Assembly: GCA_900642245.1 (NCBI GenBank)
Contig: CAAAJI010000069.1
Location: 123,940-187,939 of the forward strand
DNA from: Fragilaria radians
Lineage: Eukaryota; Bacillariophyta; Fragilariophyceae; Fragilariales; Fragilariaceae
Length of the DNA stretch: 64,000 bases
Reading direction: 5' to 3'
The translations under genes and the position numbers were made by a program. Below are positions 11,529-22,786 of the stretch, in pieces; the stretch's first letter is position 1; each line of letters starts with the position of its first letter. The notes under the pieces are model-generated. The model was given only the letters and a program-made list of their open reading frames with translations. It searched no databases and had not been told where the DNA came from.

Positions 11529-12279
11529 CAACGATTCGCGAGAGAGATGAACGAAATTCAATCAATAATGAATGGAATTACGTGGGTACGTGAACAAATT
11601 TCCAGTCATTAACGTTGAAGTCGTACAATCAATTTTCCTGACGTCGGTTCACGAGTGCTAGTGAATTTCTGCGACGTTGTTACAAGACTCATTTTACCCT
11701 CCAAAAGTATGGGATTGAAAGCTAACGCATGTTATTCGAATTAACAAAGCTTCGAATCCGTGTCAACATTGCAATCTCAAAGTCTATTTGGTTGGGAAAG
11801 GCATGAACCAGACAGCACATTGTATTAGTTTAAGGGTCAGAAACACCTCATGATTCTTCCCCATAGGGTGGAGCAACTATAAATCTGAAGGCCATCGAGC
11901 CTCTCAAATTTAAGGCATAAAAAATTAAGGAGAAAAACACCATTTCCTCATCAACTTATGCTTCTTGAGCATGAGCTATGTGATGTCATGATGGGATAAT
12001 GGTCATAGACAGTGTACATACGTCTGTAATGCTGAGCTGTGTTCTCGATGCAAAGAAAACCAGTTTATTTCAACTCTTGACAGCTCTGACAGATACATGC
12101 ATGTGCTCATTCATAACCAATAGAGTGAAAATGAAAGTTGAAGGAAAGACAACAGAATTCCTTTTGGAATTGGAAGATAGATAGCCTAGCCTGTACACAC
12201 AATTCCTAATAAAAATGAATTCAAAAATACCATGACTGCATCACTTGCAAGCTTGGTGACCATATGCATTATAAAGATA
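11529..12279. other. Intergenic region
   Basis: It holds the upstream region of the 9.1-11.5 kb gene, including a bZIP-type box at 11639. A short plus-strand frame at 11999-12184 has no recognisable similarity. Nothing else is seen. Confidence 0.5.
11639..11646. promoter_or_regulatory. CRE-like box TGACGTCG
   Basis: TGACGTCG differs by one base from the TGACGTCA palindrome and lies 111 bp before the ATG of the minus-strand membrane-protein gene. TGACGT elements are known bZIP sites in diatom CO2/cAMP-responsive promoters. Function here is inferred from position only. Confidence 0.3.
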
Positions 12280-12666
12280 TTATGTTAGATCAATTTTCAT
12301 TTTTACGCATCCCTCTTTGACTCTTGAGGAATTGCCAGAATTATTTTTCTTTTCTCTCATACATTGACATATCTTCCTTGGCCACATCATAACGCGTAAA
12401 AATAGTTTGTAAATTTGGATCGCTTCTTTGGCTTCAAAATGAATAGGGATGGCGTATGTCAAGTGGAAAGTGTCATACAGAGTACCGGAGATACTCGATC
12501 CGTCATCATGGTGCACATATGTTTTTCGTTGTCGGGAAATTGACTTGATGCAACGGATTTGTTCGTCTCGCCAAGATTGTAGGCCTTGGATACTTTCGCC
12601 GATTGTATAGTTGGATGGATTGTAATTGTCGATCCGACCGAAGGAATAAAAGGCACAACCATTCAA
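12280..12666 (-). CDS. Short hypothetical protein or exon, unsupported family
   Basis: A 128-residue frame starts with a good-looking Met (MNGCAFYSFGRIDNYNPSN). Its composition is globular in the first 90 residues (for example GTLYDTFHLTYAIPIHF) and it ends in a basic tail. I do not recognise it. It may be an isolated small gene, one exon of a larger broken gene, or chance. It lies next to retroelement debris, which lowers confidence that it is a working host gene. Confidence 0.25.
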   Translation of the reverse strand: MNGCAFYSFGRIDNYNPSNYTIGESIQGLQSWRDEQIRCIKSISRQRKTYVHHDDGSSISGTLYDTFHLTYAIPIHFEAKEAIQIYKLFLRVMMWPRKICQCMREKKNNSGNSSRVKEGCVKMKIDLT

Positions 12667-13194
12667 GCAAAGCTATGAGATTAAAATGATACTTGTCATC
12701 AATGAAAGAAGGAGATGGATTTAAATTAAATAGAGATGCAATATGCGGACTGCAAAGAATAAAAGGAAACATATTAGTGAGGTTTGAACCCACTAACCTC
12801 AGAATAGTTTACCTTAAGAATTACTTAAGGAATCTGAAATATGCTTACTTAAACAGTCGGGCTAGACAATAAGGTCCAACATCAAATATTCAACGCACTA
12901 ACTAAACCTATAGGTTGGTTAATTAAGCTAATAGTGCGGTTAAAACGGCCTATCGAAAATAGGGCTTATTTACAAGTGCCAAAGTGCACTCCAGATTCAC
13001 TGGAAATTTCAGCAATCAAGATTGAATCCTTGAAGGGATTGAATCAGTTGAGTTCTATAACTAAAATGTATTATAATTTGTGCAAACCTATACTTCTATC
13101 ACCTATTCCACTTTAGGTTACTTCTACAGGCCTAATCGGTGGCATAGTGCATTATAAATTTATAGCATCTATGTGCTACTGAGAGAAGACAAGA
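12667..13194. other. Intergenic region with tRNA-like fragment
   Basis: On the minus strand 12793-12777 forms a good T-arm (stem GTGGG/CTCAC around loop TTCAAAC). Upstream on that strand a TAGCCCGACTG stretch resembles a D-arm and box A. A 7-bp hairpin CCTTAAG/CTTAAGG sits between them. No proper acceptor or anticodon stem can be built, so this looks like a tRNA-derived relic and not a tRNA gene. Confidence 0.3.
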
Positions 13195-13559
13195 TTACTA
13201 CATTCAAAGAGCTCTATTGGAAGATCAAGACTCAAGGCTACAGAGAGATGATGAGCACGCAGGGCAAGATTCCAAGAGTCAAGAAGGCAGGTCATCTTAT
13301 CCCGGTACTCCCGCTGATTCCAGCAAAATCAAGCAGTTTTGAAGAAGAAAAAGGGAGGTAGATTGCCTTTGAACTGAAGACAAGAGTTGGGCAACCAGCA
13401 GACTCGACCAAGTACAAGAAATACGTGCGGAAATTTGAAGAAGGCACTCCCAGGAATGGATTGACATGTTGAGAGACTTGGAGGAGATTTGGACCCAGAA
13501 TTCAATGACAGGAGGCACAGATAGAGCTTCTACAGTCAGATCCTTGGTATGCTCTACGG
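13195..13559 (+). pseudogene. Copia-type gag fragment, frameshifted
   Basis: Plus-strand frames read FELKTRVGQPADSTKYKKYV and then, after a frameshift near 13452, WIDMLRDLEEIWTQNSM followed by GGTDRASTVRSL. This pattern (charged KYKKYVRKFEEGTP followed by W-D-LRDLEEIW-QN) is what I know from gag proteins of diatom and other stramenopile LTR retroelements. The frame breaks at the start of the LTR at 13560, so the fragment is cut there. It is inactive. Confidence 0.6.
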
Positions 13560-14209
13560 TGAGATATAGAAATAACACAATGATAAATTATAACCTTTTT
13601 TAGATTACTTTGTTCTTTAGTCTTGTGTAGTCTTAGAACTTCTCTCAGAGAGAACTTCTTGACCCTTCTCAAGAGATGTTTGTGAGCTCTCTTGAAGAAT
13701 TAAAACTTGTTCTAAAGCTTCTTCCCAAGAGTTTATACAAGTCTCTTCAACCTGTTCATAAGGACAAGTTGGTGGTCAATAAGGATAAACTAGTTTAGCA
13801 TTTAGACTCTTTCATTATTAGAGAGTTAACTCTCTAATTATCTCTTTATATAGATCATTATTATTGCCGTCCTAGATTCGATACGGTGCTGGATTGTATA
13901 ATGATACTTTCCATTTATAAACAATATTTAATCTTCACTGAGTTTAACTAGTGAAACATTTATCATGGTTAAACTTGTGGTAGGTAAGTAATAGGATAGT
14001 TTACTTGTAACTACCGATAGCTAAATGAGTAAATATAAGAATATTTTGATTCTACTATTTTTTACTATGCACTAACGGTACAGGATGTCTTCTTATACCA
14101 GTACACACACACATCTCCTAGTTTAATATTTTAAATATTTTTTACTGTTATTGTTTACAACCTATTGTGTTAGGGATTAGATTCTTGATCCTTCAGCCAA
14201 GGTAGGTCA
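13560..14209. repeat. LTR-like repeat, copy 1
   Basis: A block of 650 bp begins TGAGATATA and ends AGGTCA (TG...CA ends). It is closely similar along its whole length to 32495-33136 in the same orientation. No clean 5-bp target duplication is visible. A minus-strand Copia RNase H scrap lies 175 bp to the right. This suggests that the block is the 3' LTR of a decayed minus-strand Copia element. It could also be a solo LTR. Confidence 0.7.
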
Positions 14210-14383
14210 GACTACTTTATTAGGCTTAAAAAGCGAAAACGAAAGGAGTCCACGATTCCACAAGCGTCGAAGTTGAGCGACTGAATGTGAAATATTGTTT
14301 TAACCTGTAACATGTCACTAGAGAAAAGATGGATTCGTTGCACCCCCTCCCTAAATTCGAACTCAATGGAGCGGTTAGAACCG

Positions 14384-14635
14384 TTAATTTGCCACTATCC
14401 TAATAATTTTAACATGTCCAGCTATTTGTTTGCTGCTCCCAATTGGTTTGATCTCCACCTCTCCTGGTACTAGATGTTCTCGGAACCAATGATATTTAAT
14501 TGCGATGTTTTCGAGCAAGGAGTAAGTTTCAGTGGGTGCAAGTAGCAGACATGCGTTGTTATCCTCATAGATAGTCTCATGAATGGACAATGGTAGATAG
14601 GGTTTTACAAAGAGAGAACAATAGATATTATTCAT
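14384..14635 (-). pseudogene. Copia RNase H C-terminal fragment
   Basis: An 83-residue frame contains IYEDNNACLLLA and then IAIKYHWFREHLVPGEVEIK and KPIGSSKQIA. These match the Copia RNase H end, where the usual order is EDNxA, then TKHIxIKYHxxRE, then an IKPI..xxQIAD tail. The middle is shortened, the final TKPL motif is lost, and nothing upstream continues it. It is a relic, oriented away from the LTR copy on its left as expected for a 3' pol end. Confidence 0.75.
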
Positions 14636-15129
14636 GGTCCGTGGTGGATAGGGCTGTTTCTGTCTGCAGTTTGCTACACCATGTGACAGGGATGGATGCT
14701 AATGTGATGACAAAACCAGTGCGTGACTTCACTGATTTTGGGTCAAATCAGCACCTGTGAAACAGTCAAGCTTGAGTTCTTTGGATGGTCTGATTAGAAA
14801 TCTGCTAACATATGAGTGATATGAGGCCAGTCTGATATAGCAGTATTGTTCCTTCATTCTGAGGTTTTAAGTCTAATCCGACGTAGTCCTGTTCAATCTT
14901 TAGATCTAAATCCTTGGAACGTAATTCTTCAATGAAATGCAAGATGATATATTGCAATATCTAAATTTTACATGCATCTATGTATAGTGACGCAGTGATT
15001 CTAGTTGCAGATCTCACTATCAGCCTCACAAGGCATATCTAAATCCAAAGTTTCTTGATTTATATAGCTTTGTTGTTTGTTAGCTTGTATCAATTTAAAA
15101 ACAATCGATAATGGAGAAATCCCATCCGT

Positions 15130-15520
15130 CAGTTGAAAGCAAAAGTTAAACACCGGGAGCTACAGCAGAATTAATTTCGGTGGATCCAAAAGAGTTTTGG
15201 ATGCTAAAGGTTATAACATCAAGAAGAATGCTATTTTTCAAGACAATCAAAGTGCAATTTTCCTCAGTTCAAAAAGAAGAAAGGGTGCAGGTCAGAGATT
15301 CAGACCCTTAAACACCAGATTCATTCTCATAACAGATCAAAAGGAAAAAGGGAAAATCAATATTTCTGTCCAACTTTTCACATGATGAGCCATTTCATGA
15401 CAAAACCAGTACAAGGAAGAAAGTTTAAATCTTTCAGGAAGGAGAAGCTGAATTTGCCGATGGCAAATCAATTTATGATGTATTCATACATCTCAAAGGT
15501 TGCATTTGAGTCAAAGTAAA
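15130..15520 (+). pseudogene. Second Copia RNase H fragment, opposite strand
   Basis: Plus-strand frames read ATAELISVDP, then after a frameshift GYNIKKNAIFQDNQSAIFL, LNTRFILITDQKEKGKI, and after another break MSHFMTKPVQGRKFKSFR and LNLPM. This order (AELI.VDD, QDNQSAI, RFF.TD, ADFMTKPLQG, LNLP) is the canonical 3' end of Copia pol. It belongs to a different lineage from the minus-strand piece at 14.4 kb and resembles the element at 60 kb. It ends only about 150 bp before the aldehyde dehydrogenase start. Confidence 0.8.
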
Positions 15521-15675
15521 ATGAGAACGGATTTTCACTTAGACAATACGACTGTCATGGAGAAAGTCATAAGGTTAGGGATATCTAATTGAGTATAAGA
15601 ATTTTGGAAAGGTCGAGAGTGCCACGTCACAGATTGATAGACTACAAGATCATTTAAATTCAAAATCTTTCGACA

Positions 15676-17582
15676 ATGGCAGTAATGCGTCAATGGTTTC
15701 CAAGGTATTTCCTTGTGATAATACTCCAATTTTCATTTGCTATTGCTCAAGAGAGCGTTGGCACTTGCCTTTCGAACAAGATATCTTCAAAAAACTCTCC
15801 TCCCATGGTTCCAGCATTAGTGATGAAGAATGGAGTTGTAATCGAACCTTCCGCTGATGACGTTAGGTTGGAAGATGTCATGGGCTGCTGTGGAATTTGC
15901 AATGAAGATTCTTCATCATCATCCTCGTATTCTCCTAATGTAATGTACAAGCCACAAATGATTGGCAGAATGCCACAAATGACTGAAGAGCAAGCGTTGG
16001 AGGTTCTTCAGGCTGCTAGGGAAGCATGGAATGGTGGCACAGGAATTTGGCCACAAATGAGCCTTCGAGAACGTATTCAAGCTATTGAAAATTTCATTAA
16101 GGAACTACAATCATCCCGCCAGGATATTATTCAAGTACTAATGTGGGAAATCGGGAAAAACTTACCCGATGCAACATCTGAATTTGATCGCACAATACAA
16201 TTCATTCAGACCATGATTTCCGAGATCCGATCCGATCCTGAATTCCAATCAGGATGGGAAATCATTGGATCGACACGTGCGTTTGTTCGAAGAACTGCTA
16301 TAGGGATTATATTATGCTTAGGACCCTACAACTACCCACTCAATGAAACTTGGGCCATGGCATTTGCAGCGTTGTTGGCAGGGAATGTACTTATCATGAA
16401 AATCCCAACCATAGGTGGACTCTGTCATTTGTTGACGAGTAAGTATTCATAGATTTTTTAATATGGTTCGAAAGATTATGTGCACCATACTCACTCTTTG
16501 TTCGAAGTGGATGCATTTTCCAAAACTTTTCCACCAGGGACTATTCATTTCATTTCTGGTTCTGGAAGAACTACAATGCCTCCGCTGATGAGATCGGGAT
16601 TTATTGACGGCTTAGGTTTCATTGGTGGCTCGAAGGCAGCCGACGAACTGATTCGTCAGCATCCACAACCTCATCGCCTTAAATTATTTCTTCAGCTGGA
16701 AGCGAAGAATATGGGTGTAAGTTCACAGTTCTTCCTGCAAGCACTTAATTTATTCTTTTCATTGGAATTAAACTTCTTTTCATTTTCTCTCCTAAGATTT
16801 TTTTACCTGATGTATTTGATGAGCCAGATTCGAGCTCATTAAAGGCATCAATAAAGGAAGCCATAACAGGAACTCTAAGTTTCAACGGCCAGAGATGCAC
16901 TGCCCTGAAGATCCTTTTTGTTCCCAGGGAGCATGCTGATAGCTTTGTGCAACAATTTGCGAACGAAGTCGAAAGGATGTCGATCGGGCTTCCATGGGAT
17001 TCCTCTCAAGAAGGAGATTATTCTCAAATCACTCCACTTCCAAACCAAGGAAGACTAAAGTACATGATTAAGCTGATAGATGATGCCATTTCAAAAGGTG
17101 CCAGCATTATGAATTCAAATGGTGGTTCTGTAATTGGCGGGTCTGATTCTTCCTTAATGATCCCCGCTGTCCTGTATCCTGTGACAAGCAGCATGGATTT
17201 GTATCATCAGGAGCAGTTCGGGCCTGTAATTCCAATCGTTCCTTATGATACTATAGAAGAAGTTTTGGAATACGGACGAGAAGGAGCGTACGGACAGCAA
17301 GTGTCAATCTTCACATCGGACAGCCAAACCATCACGGCGGCTCGCCTTTTGGACATGTTTTCTGCTATCTTTGGAAAGATTAACTTCAACTCTCAGTGTG
17401 GTCGTTCTCCAGACACACTTCCGTTCTCTGGAAGGCGGAGTTCTGCAATGGGAGTAATGTCTGCCCGATACGCCGTAAAAGAATTCTCAATTCCGACCGT
17501 TATTGCTCACAAGGATCAACCCAGCATAACCAAAATAATGAGTGCAATCGAAAAATCGTCCAAATTTATGGATATAATTTAA
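15676..17582 (+). CDS. GapN-type aldehyde dehydrogenase
   Basis: Three exons can be joined: 15676-16438, 16508-16716 and 16797-17582, with introns of 69 and 80 bp, giving about 585 residues. The splices restore LLTMDAFSKTFPPG and KNMGIFLPDVFD. It is an aldehyde dehydrogenase most like non-phosphorylating, NADP-dependent glyceraldehyde-3-phosphate dehydrogenases (ALDH11/GapN). The catalytic Cys is in FNGQRCTALK and the general-base Glu is in LQLEAKN. The cofactor region FISGSGR and the C-terminal GQCGRSPDTLPFSGRR-type segment (here NSQCGRSPDTLPFSGRR) are present. The N-terminus (WFPRYFLVIILQFSFAIAQ) is a convincing signal peptide without a plastid AF motif, followed by a Ser-rich spacer. This suggests an ER, periplastid or secreted location. 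The first 500 bp upstream contain retroelement debris. Confidence 0.85.
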
Positions 17583-18775
17583 GGAAACCTAATTATGAAG
17601 TTAACTATTTTCGATTTAGCATTTACGGTATCTAAAATTTACAAGACCATGAAAGTATCCTTTCTCCATTCATCCAAAATAAACATTATCTGTTCTTTGT
17701 CATTTATCTTGTCGCATTCATTCTCAAAGACAAATACTGTGAGCAATGATCATTTTTGGGGTACATTTTCCTCTCTTCCTCGGAAAATTGTGGATTAAGG
17801 AAAGCAATTAAAATAATTAGAATCCATAGCATTTCTCACTGAATATTAGATCAAAGTTGTATTTGACAATGAAAGAATCAATCCCAGCATAAACACTTGA
17901 CATTCCCACCTCATTGTGAACAAAATAAAAATACTTGATAGCAAAACTTCATACAATTGATTTTAAATGTCATATGCCATAATTATTGTGGCTGCGGTGT
18001 TGGCAATCCAGATTTCTTGATCCTTAAAGACATCCACCCCTAGCATATACTCCTTCATTTCATGAATACATGCAATTTTTGCTGCAGATTAACCATTAAT
18101 AATATTCCTTTTCCATGTAAAACTGGTAGATCTTTGGAATGTGCTGGCTTCTTTATACTCACAGCAATTATCGGCTATATGGCCTCTTTGTTCAATAGGT
18201 GTTAAATTCTAGCTCTGTCTTGCTTTAGCCTAGCTTTCCAAATCAGGTTTTCCTGGACAATCACAACTAGAAGGAAATCTCTTGCATATCTCTTGAAGCA
18301 TTCGAAGACGACCAGGTTGTACATAGTTAAATAATTGACAACAAGTGAAGGATCAATTCACGTTATAAATTTATTAAAAATGGACAATAAGAATGTCAAG
18401 ATCGGCCACAGAAGTAATCCAGCTTTTGAAGGGACCACTGAGTGCTTCCAACTATGATGGACAACGCTCAAGGCCCTTTTATCTGGATTTGGGGATATCA
18501 TTCAAGAATAAATAAATTCCAACAACCAGAATCAAGCAAATCAAGCATTGATGGTGCCACCAAAGAAGACCAAATACAGGTTTAACATTCTGATTTTGCA
18601 GGTTAAACTCGTAATATCTCTAATCCTAACATAATTTCTTTAGACAACTCCGTTTGATCGATCGAAAAAGATTCCTATATCTTTGTCTTCTGAGAATAGC
18701 GTCACGCACACCGAAGCAAATCATGTGGTATGTACTTCGTCCATAATTTCGAGGAATCCTCGTTCAACCTACTAT
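17583..18775. other. Intergenic region
   Basis: It lies downstream of the aldehyde dehydrogenase and upstream of the cyclophilin. No supported gene, RNA or repeat is seen. The cyclophilin frame stays open upstream of its ATG only through a TTG-started extension, which I do not consider coding. Confidence 0.5.
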
Positions 18776-19634
18776 ATGCACTGGATTATAATGTTGTCAG
18801 CAACTATGCTTTTTGTTGGTTCGGCCCGGGCGTTTGCACCTCCTCGCATGGTGGGTTTGGCTCGTCAAATGGCTTACTCGAGCAGCAGTCAGAGTATGGC
18901 AAATCCAAAAGGTTCGTAGATATTTTTGGCTGTATACTGCTATTCCTCTTTTGCATTCGTTGTAATTGTTAGATTTTTTTCTCCATTGTTACATCCAATG
19001 AAAATCCATATGGCTTCTTGACTCATCCATTTATTTCTGAAAGTCTTTTTTGATATTCAAATTGCGGACCAGGATGCCGGGCGTATTACCTTTGAATTGC
19101 GTGCGGATGTTGTTCCCAAGACAGCCGAAAACTTCCGAGCACTTTGTACAGGCGAAAAGGGATTTGGCTACAAAGGAAGCATCTTTCATCGTGTGATTCC
19201 AAATTTCATGTGCCAAGGTGGCGATTTCACTAATTTCAATGGAACCGGGGGGAAAAGTATTTACGGTGAAAAGTTTCCCGACGAAAACTTTGATTTGAAA
19301 CACGTAGGGAAAGGGATCTTATCCATGGCCAACGCAGGTCCAAATACAAAGTACGTTACTTCTACGCGAAAGCATGCATGCATTTCGATTGCTCACTCAT
19401 CACGCTACCCTTGCATTTCATGTCTATTCATGGCTATAATTTGATTTTTGCTATACTTCTAGTGGATCTCAATTTTTTATTTGCACTGTTGATACTCCAT
19501 GGTTGGATGGTAAGCACTGTGTGTTTGGAAAAGTAACTGAAGGCCTTGATGTTGTAGACAAAATGGAAGAAATTGGATCCTCCAGCGGAAAGACGTCGAC
19601 CCGAATTGTTATTAAGGACTGCGGCGAACTTTAA
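18776..19634 (+). CDS. Plastid-targeted cyclophilin (peptidyl-prolyl isomerase)
   Basis: Three exons: 18776-18911, 19044-19350 and 19463-19634, with introns of 132 and 112 bp, giving 204 residues. It is a cyclophilin-type peptidyl-prolyl cis-trans isomerase that should help fold proteins in the plastid. The splices restore KVFFDIQIAD and AGPNTNGSQFF. Catalytic and ligand-site residues are present: FHRVIPNFMCQGGDF (Arg, Phe, Met, Gln), NGSQFFI and the Trp in TPWLDGKHCVFG. The N-terminus MHWIIMLSATMLFVGSARAF is a signal peptide that ends in an ARAFAPP plastid-entry motif typical of diatom complex plastids. The ATG at 18776 is preferred over the longer frame that starts at TTG 18683. Confidence 0.9.
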
Positions 19635-21537
19635 AAACACCTTACGAATTCGCGGCACACAATAGATTGTGCATAAACCTCTATAGGTCAGAAATTCTAC
19701 AATTGACTTACATGCATTCGGAATAGCTCTCGCGTAGTTATTGGACGTAACGTTTATGCTAGAAGTAAATCGTTTAATTTGTCTTGCATTTTTTTGTAGA
19801 GGCGAGAGACGCACACGGTATCACTAATCTATATATTTAGTGTGATTAATCAAAACTCATCATGTAAACGTAATATATCGTTCACCAAAGTGATGAAGTT
19901 TATGTACCGCTATTGTCGATATTAATGGTACAAAAACATCCAAAAAGTTACCTTGGTTAATGCTTTTTCATCCATATGCTCAAGTTTCACCCTAAATCTC
20001 ATACAAGTTAACATAGTAGTAGTGGAAATACTAAATGATATCTGGTGCTTTTGATTATTTGTCTAGTCTAAATCACATGAGATTCAAGGGATTGGGACTT
20101 TTCATTGGATCTTGGGATCTCCCTCAACACATAAGTATTTTCCAGAAAGCATTTGTTGCAACTTTCTTTTCTAGTGTGATTATCTAACTGAATGATTTCC
20201 AAGCAGCGTGTTGAAGAAAAGGCTTTAGGTTGTGACTCAAGTTTAATCGGCTGCCGTGTATTGGCGTATATCAAACTAAATTTTTCGATCCGTTGTACTA
20301 CTCTGCTTTCTAACACTTTGGCTACACGTAATTAGCACTCCTTGTTTTATGTTATAATTATTCTTCACAATCGAACACGTAAATTTGGTATTTATTTCAT
20401 GTTTTGGCAGCCATTAGTTGGATAATCGTAATATAGCCATTGGGGAGAGGAATCATTTTATTGAATCCTGGAATATTTCTGATATGGACAAAGTTCTCCT
20501 TAATCATGAACTTAAAAAAAATAAAAACAACATTGAATGTCATTCTTATTTGCCTTGCGCCAGCTACATTCATTGTCTATTTTGAGTTTAGTCATGACAT
20601 GATTGGTACTTGTCATAAGGCTTGAATTTTCCCAGTGTAATGGAAATTTCCGCAATGTTAGGATCTTATCTGTGCTCTTATCTTATGTTTTTTTATCCCA
20701 AGATAGATGTGTAGATATTTGTGTTGTGACAACTTGTCAATGATCATTGATTCTGGGTCATCAGAAACGTTTGACAATTTTGAGAAGCGACATTCAACTT
20801 GACTTTGAAATAGGCGTTACTTGTTTTTCGTAAATGGGACGCTTACAGGCAAACAGTTCATCATTTTATTCGATGCATGTGTTACAGCTTGATGATCTAT
20901 TTGTAATTCGCTTGGAGCTAGTTAAAAGCTTTCTTGGTTGTTCGGTGGGCTTGATCCTGCCGAATACCACTTTGAACTTTTTGCTTGAAATGAATGAATT
21001 GAATGCCAACTTCGTGTCTTGCGATTTCTGCTAGGAAACTTAACATTAAACTCAATAGTTGGATTATGAAACTATGATCAAAATGCATTTGATCCCTTGA
21101 TTTTTAGTCGAAAAAAAGCTATTTCGTGGCTCTATCGATATCGAAATGAGCCATATCAGAGTAAAGTGATTTTCCTAGGCGAAAAGCAGAAATAGGAATC
21201 AGTGATGACGAGGAATGTTATGAGAGATGGTTGAGGTCTGGAAAAATTGAACAAAACCTTTCCTCATCAAGCGTATGTTCGTATTTGCTGTCGATAAAGA
21301 TCTTGGCATGTCAGTATGAATAACAAATCAAACAGCGAAAGGAATGAAAAGATCGATATCATAACTGTTGAGATATCTCTTGAAAAATATAATTAGGTGA
21401 TCTAAGTAAGACATGCACCATTGGGCATGATAACAAGGAATAACTATCCCTCGGTGCTTTTGTGGCTTAAGTTCCCCAACAAAAGCCATCTTTCGATATT
21501 AGTGATATGCATAGCTGCCTCTCTATGCTGTGGTGAT
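19635..21537. other. Intergenic region between convergent genes
   Basis: The cyclophilin ends on the left and the MinE gene ends on the right, so both 3' ends face this 1.9 kb spacer. Only short frames without similarity are present. No repeats or RNA genes are recognised. Confidence 0.5.
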
Positions 21538-21945
21538 TCATTTTGGAGTGTTCAATATTGTCACACGATGACCAGGCGCTTCCAGCTCCACTGACATCTC
21601 AAACAGGCTAACTTCCCCTTCGTAGTTAACATTTGTCTTTACGGGTCCACTCTTTGCAAGGTGAATATGTTTCTGTTTTTCAACAAAGGGAATACATCAG
21701 TTTCTGCTCCACACATGTCTTAATTTTACTATGCGAGCAAAATAGAAGCATATACGCACCTTAACTACCTCCAAGACATCACGTTGTAAAGCATCCATAT
21801 CGACACCTTCCAATAGCTCAGATCCTCTTTGTGACGCCAGAATTACACTCAACCGCTCTTTTGCAACAGACCGAGCCGATGCACTGGGAGTGGAACTTTG
21901 ACCCACCATCATTTTACCGATTTTCCCAAGTAACGAAGTTGTCAT
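21538..21945 (-). CDS. minE: MinE-like division-site topological specificity factor
   Basis: Two exons: 21945-21760 and 21672-21538, with an intron of 87 bp (21759-21673), giving 106 residues. MinE drives MinD off the membrane and thereby positions the FtsZ ring in bacteria and in some organelles. The joined protein shows the anti-MinCD helix (SVAKERLSVILASQRG), then RDVLEVVKKHI, then a C-terminal dimer domain (NYEGEVSLFEMSVEL) that parallels the bacterial GDISILELNVTL region. The first about 28 residues (MTTSLLGKIGKMMVG...) are basic and hydroxylated, like a mitochondrial presequence. There is no signal peptide, which argues against a complex plastid. The longer frame starts at TTG 21957. 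The first ATG is at 21945. No MinD or MinC is in the window. Confidence 0.85.
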
Positions 21946-22786
21946 TCTTAGTTTCAATTTTTTGCACCAGATTTTTCAATATTTGAAGACGAGCTGAGCT
22001 TTCCAAGTAAGGTTACAAGTTATCAAACCGGTGAAATAGGTCAAAAATCTTCATTAGCAGTAAATAACCTTGCTTGCATTTCATATTCTTTGTATACAAA
22101 CCCTTTATTGTTTAGCTATAGGCGTAAAGCATTAAAGCTACAAGTTCAAATAAGCGAGACTAGAATATTAATCGCAAATCATGATGGCAAAGGAAATATC
22201 AGTTTTCAATAAAGTAAGTAATTGAGTTTCGGAAGAGAAAAGACTTCAACAATTGGAACGCCAGAGTTCGATTTTGATGTTTTACATTTGTTAGACACCA
22301 AGGAGCCAAAATAGCAATCCTGTAATTCTTGAATTGTTGATAAAGACACATCAACGTGTTTTCTGACATGCCTAGACTTGTGGGTTAAAAGATAATTATT
22401 GTATTCATATTGATAACTTCTGTTTCACAGATGCAGATCCATTTTCTCATTGTCCCTATATGAGATTCATCTTAGTTCCTGCTTCAGAGCAATCTGGGCT
22501 ATGTTGAATTTAAAACCAATTTTCAACCCAATTTTATTAATTGTAGTGAAAATGGAGGGGAAAGCGTGAAAGTAGAAAATTTGAATCCACGTTTATGAGG
22601 CTTTTCCATTGTACTTTTTGAAATTTGATTAGTACATGTTTTGCCACGGTGAAAAATTTCCACTGACATCTGCTCCTTTCGAATCGAAGTCAGTGCCTTG
22701 ATCTACAACTGAAGTCACCACGATTCAGAACTCAACTGTATAGGTCAAGACAATACGTTACACATTAGTGTTGAATCGTAGTGGCC
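21946..22786. other. Divergent promoter region of minE-like and CLASP-like genes
   Basis: The two genes are transcribed away from this 840-bp spacer. I see no supported coding frame or RNA gene. No obvious bZIP palindrome is present. Confidence 0.5.

Noticed and set aside
21538..21945. MinE as bacterial contamination
   Set aside because: The two halves join only across an 87-bp GT..AG intron, and the gene lies between other intron-containing eukaryotic genes.
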